Shown piece after piece: positions 50,166-50,362 of a DNA stretch of 50,362 bases. The translations under genes were made by a program, and so were the position numbers. The stretch covers positions 1 to 50,362 of the forward strand of contig NZ_JACYTP010000020.1 of NCBI RefSeq assembly GCF_014841115.1. The letters run 5' to 3'. The notes below the pieces were generated by a model. That model worked only from the letters and a program-made list of their open reading frames with translations. It was not told the origin of the DNA and did no database searches. Within the stretch, counting starts at the first letter, position 1. Each line of letters opens with the position of its first letter. This DNA is from Photobacterium arenosum. Its GTDB lineage: Bacteria > Pseudomonadota > Gammaproteobacteria > Enterobacterales > Vibrionaceae.

Positions 50166-50362
50166 AAGCGTTCAGGCCAGCCAGAATCGACGTCACTGAC
50201 TGTAAGCACCGCTGGCATAATACAGCTCATAACTGTGACTTGTACTAATTCAGACCTGATCTGACAGTTACCCACTTTTCAACTCGGTGCCTGTCAGATT
50301 ATATCTGAGCTAGATTCTTCTCTGCCCAGATTGATTTCCCATCCTCTAATGTTTCTATTGGC
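50166..50362. other. Trailing interval, no feature recognised
   Basis: About 200 bases after hcr to the window edge. No gene start or strong terminator was recognised. Confidence 0.4.

Noticed and set aside
1..50362. tRNA, rRNA or integrated phage
   Set aside because: No cloverleaf, rRNA segment, integrase or phage structural gene was recognised on either strand.

Overview
The window reads as chromosome of a marine gamma-proteobacterium, most likely Vibrionaceae and probably Photobacterium. Supporting signs are a norR-hcp-hcr block, a BCCT osmolyte carrier, an assimilatory nitrate locus, a yjfIJ(K-channel)KLM envelope-stress operon, and above all a complete-looking core for dithiolopyrrolone (holomycin-type) biosynthesis, which is known from Photobacterium, Yersinia ruckeri and Streptomyces. 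The genus is inferred; no rRNA or other typing marker is present.

Layout. 1-0.6 kb: 3' end of transketolase and its terminator. 0.6-3.8 kb: an exported MBL-fold hydrolase divergent from a LysR gene, then a DUF1127 small protein divergent from a GcvA-like LysR gene. 3.9-13.8 kb: one tightly packed minus-strand operon in the order hlmE (Cy-A-PCP NRPS, cysteine code), hlmD (GMC oxidoreductase), hlmC (thioesterase), hlmB (acyl-CoA dehydrogenase), hlmA (acyltransferase), hlmG (truncated globin), a metallophosphoesterase, and hlmF (HFCD-type flavoprotein). 14.0-17.1 kb: the DHA2-type exporter (hlmH-like), an ArsR-rhodanese fusion regulator and a DUF2938 membrane protein. The exporter promoter and the regulator promoter carry matching ATTCAAT-N6-ATTGAAT-type operators, so a sulfur-reactive repressor probably controls export. 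17.1-17.9 kb: gene-poor relic DNA.

17.9-24.3 kb: an AT-richer, apparently acquired nucleoside-use locus (LysR, PfkB kinase, nucleoside hydrolase, GPH symporter, KdgM-like porin), followed by a truncated IS21-type element that abuts a truncated chemoreceptor gene. 24.3-35.7 kb: assimilatory nitrate/nitrite genes, all minus strand (nasA, cobA, nasT-like ANTAR regulator, nitrate ABC transporter, nirBD). nasA has a good sigma-54 promoter, and both nasA and the transporter have terminator hairpins in their leaders that suit ANTAR-type antitermination. 35.8-38.8 kb: an EamA exporter with divergent LysR gene, and an unrecognised anchored protein.

39.1-43.1 kb: yjfI-yjfJ(PspA)-K+ channel-yjfK-yjfL-yjfM, an envelope-stress operon with an ion channel inserted. 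43.4-45.5 kb: a BetT-like BCCT carrier behind a perfect FNR-type site. 45.6-50.2 kb: norR, then hcp-hcr with a sigma-54 promoter. The same GATGT-N7-ACATC palindrome lies before both norR and hcp.

The part most worth attention is the holomycin-type cluster with its inferred persulfide/disulfide-sensing control of export, an extra metallophosphoesterase inside the operon, and no dithiol oxidase gene in the window.
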